In this document: piece by piece, positions 62,707 to 64,000 of the stretch
Layout of the letters: every line of letters starts with the position of its first letter
Position numbering within the stretch: the stretch's first letter is position 1
NCBI RefSeq assembly: GCF_004363005.1
Contig: NZ_SNYH01000005.1
Span: forward strand, 186,001 to 250,000
Source of the DNA: Tenacibaculum caenipelagi
Lineage (GTDB): Bacteria > Bacteroidota > Bacteroidia > Flavobacteriales > Flavobacteriaceae
Direction: 5' to 3'
DNA: 64,000 nucleotides
Program-made: the position numbers and the translations under genes
Notes under the pieces: model-generated
What the model was told of the DNA's origin: nothing
Seen by the model: only the letters and a program-made list of their open reading frames with translations
Database searches by the model: none

Positions 62707-63330
62707 TTACATAAACGCTATTTGAGTCCCCATCAATACAAATATTACTCCTGAAATTTTATTCAATTGTATTTCTATCTTCTGATTCTCTTTAATTTTT
62801 TTTGAAAACGCTCCTGCAAAAGACGTTAAAATTAAGTACCAAATAGTAGTCATAACCGCATAAGAAACTCCCATAAAAATAAACGGTATTGGATTTTCTA
62901 TTTGATCTGAACTAATAAACTGCGGAAAAAACGCTAAAAAGAATAATGCAACTTTCGGATTTAATATGTTTGTTATAAACCCTGATTTAAAATCATTTTT
63001 TGCTGAACTTTTCTTTTGCTCTTCACCTACATTTCCAATCATTCCTTTACTCGACATTATTTTCACAACTCCTAAATAAACTAAATAAGTAGCTCCTAAA
63101 TATTTTATCAACGCAAAGAATATTACTGATTTAGCCACGATAACCGATAGTCCTAAAGCACCAAGCAAAGTATGCACCAACGCCCCTGTGTTCAAACCAA
63201 AAGCAGTATAAACTCCAGATTTCCTTCCTTGACTAACCGATTTATTAATCAAAAAAACAGTTTCTATTCCTGGCGTTAAAATAAAAAGAATTGTCGCTAC
63301 AAAAAATGCCATAAAATTTTCAACTCCCAT
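62707..63330 (-). CDS. LysE family amino-acid exporter
   Basis: 207 residues, six membrane helices. The N-terminus ATILFILTPGIETVFLINK matches the LysE/RhtB motif, and FITNILNPKVALFFLAFFPQF is the family's central signature. The ATG at 63330 is used; a TTG at 63339 is possible. It is divergent from a LysR regulator, the usual exporter-regulator pair. The exported compound is unknown. Confidence 0.92.
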   Translation of the reverse strand: MGVENFMAFFVATILFILTPGIETVFLINKSVSQGRKSGVYTAFGLNTGALVHTLLGALGLSVIVAKSVIFFALIKYLGATYLVYLGVVKIMSSKGMIGNVGEEQKKSSAKNDFKSGFITNILNPKVALFFLAFFPQFISSDQIENPIPFIFMGVSYAVMTTIWYLILTSFAGAFSKKIKENQKIEIQLNKISGVIFVLMGTQIAFM

Positions 63331-63436
63331 CTTTATCAATTTTAATTAATTACAAAGTTTTTTATGCAAATCAACAGCAGCATCCTTTATTAAAAAATAC
63401 TTATTTTTGATTCATTAATGCAAAAAACGCATTAGA

Positions 63437-64000
63437 ATGACTTTTCAACAAATTCGATATTTTTTAGTTCTTGCAGAAGAGCTCCATTTTTGGAAGACAG
63501 CAGAAAAGGTATACACCTCACAATCTTCTTTAAGCAGGCAAATTCAAGCTTTAGAAGAAGAATTAGGTATTACCTTATTTGAGCGCGACAAAAGAAATGT
63601 AAAATTAACTGATGCTGGTATATTTCTAAAAAAAAAGTGGGGAGACTTATTAGATGAGTTTGATCGCACACACCAGCATGCTAAAAAAATTGAAGAAGGC
63701 TCTTCTGGTCTTGTTAGTATTGCTTACCCAGGTTCTATCTCTTACAATTATCTCCCTGAATTACTCAAAATATTTTCTGAGGAAAAACCCGATTTAAAAG
63801 TAGAGCTTATGGAACCTATTGATATTAGTATTGAAAACCTTCTTACAAATTATCAAATTGATCTTGCTTTTAGTAGAAATAAGGTTTTAAACTCTTCTGT
63901 TTTATTTGAAAAACTGTATGCTGAGCCTGTTTGTCTTGTTGTACCAGAAAATCACTGGTTAACAGCTGACAATTTTGTTGATTTAAAAGATGTAAAAAAC
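63437..64000 (+). CDS. LysR-family transcriptional regulator (3' part outside window)
   Basis: 188 codons are visible and open to the window end. N-terminal winged helix (MTFQQIRYFLVLAEELHFWK then TSQSSLSRQIQALEEELG) and the start of the effector domain (GSSGLVSIAYPGSISYNYLPELLKIF) are typical LysR. It is divergent from the lysE-type gene across 106 bases and probably controls it. Confidence 0.92.
   Translation, partial: MTFQQIRYFLVLAEELHFWKTAEKVYTSQSSLSRQIQALEEELGITLFERDKRNVKLTDAGIFLKKKWGDLLDEFDRTHQHAKKIEEGSSGLVSIAYPGSISYNYLPELLKIFSEEKPDLKVELMEPIDISIENLLTNYQIDLAFSRNKVLNSSVLFEKLYAEPVCLVVPENHWLTADNFVDLKDVKN

Overview
The window is a low-GC (roughly 30-32 percent by eye) chromosomal segment of a marine-type Flavobacteriaceae. 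The evidence is a fused CcoN-CcoO cbb3 oxidase, the rpsU-xer-hpf-tRNA-tuf-secE-nusG-rplKAJL-rpoBC order, promoters of the TAnnTTTG type, near absence of Shine-Dalgarno sites, and families such as DUF4369, DUF2851, DUF3467 and DUF2490. Tenacibaculum or a close relative is my guess; the genus is not proven by the sequence.

Layout. 1-2.3 kb: end of an outer-membrane barrel gene, a DUF819 membrane protein and a DUF4369 lipoprotein. 2.3-16.1 kb: a microaerobic/anaerobic respiration block, all on the minus strand except the regulator. It holds a universal stress protein, the cbb3 oxidase operon ccoS-ccoNO-ccoQ-ccoP-ccoG-ccoH-safE, a small acidic protein, then ccoI-deoC-deoD-hemN, with a divergent CRP/FNR-type regulator gene. 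Four FNR-like inverted repeats (ATGAT-N4-ATCAT type) lie in front of these units, and three sit at a near-constant distance from a recognisable -7 element. 16-31.5 kb: the housekeeping transcription and translation block, with five tRNA genes. 31.5-41.3 kb: acyl-CoA dehydrogenase, ComEA-like helix-hairpin-helix protein, AgcS symporter, a tightly overlapping four-gene unit (RmlD-like, K+ channel, PspC-like, methyltransferase) and uvrA.

41.4-52.0 kb is the striking accessory region. An orphan response regulator and a VKOR-thioredoxin fusion protein precede a cluster of 19 short genes, many under 60 codons. All 19 encode the same 23-residue leader, ending in Gly-Gly in 18 of 19, followed by short, hypervariable, cysteine-rich cores. 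Cysteine number is even in 18 of 19. A C39-peptidase ABC transporter and an HlyD-type adaptor are interspersed. The first peptide gene of each of six sub-clusters is preceded by a repeated about 35-nt element that can fold as an H-type pseudoknot. It has compensatory base changes in copy 1 and lies 26-27 nt before the start codon in every copy. I read this as a secretion system for an arsenal of disulfide-rich peptides: the leader would be cut by the C39 domain, disulfides made by the VKOR-thioredoxin protein, and the first gene of each group controlled through the pseudoknot. The biological target (competitor bacteria, host, or signalling) is unknown. No immunity gene or post-translational modification enzyme was recognised.

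52-64 kb: LOG-family protein, an M1-peptidase-like membrane protein that has lost HExxH, a fused 2-oxoacid dehydrogenase E1, DUF2851, a nitroreductase, a sodium:solute symporter, a small basic protein, a cupin, and a LysE exporter divergent from a LysR regulator that runs off the end. No gene-free stretch exceeds 300 bases apart from the tRNA cluster.
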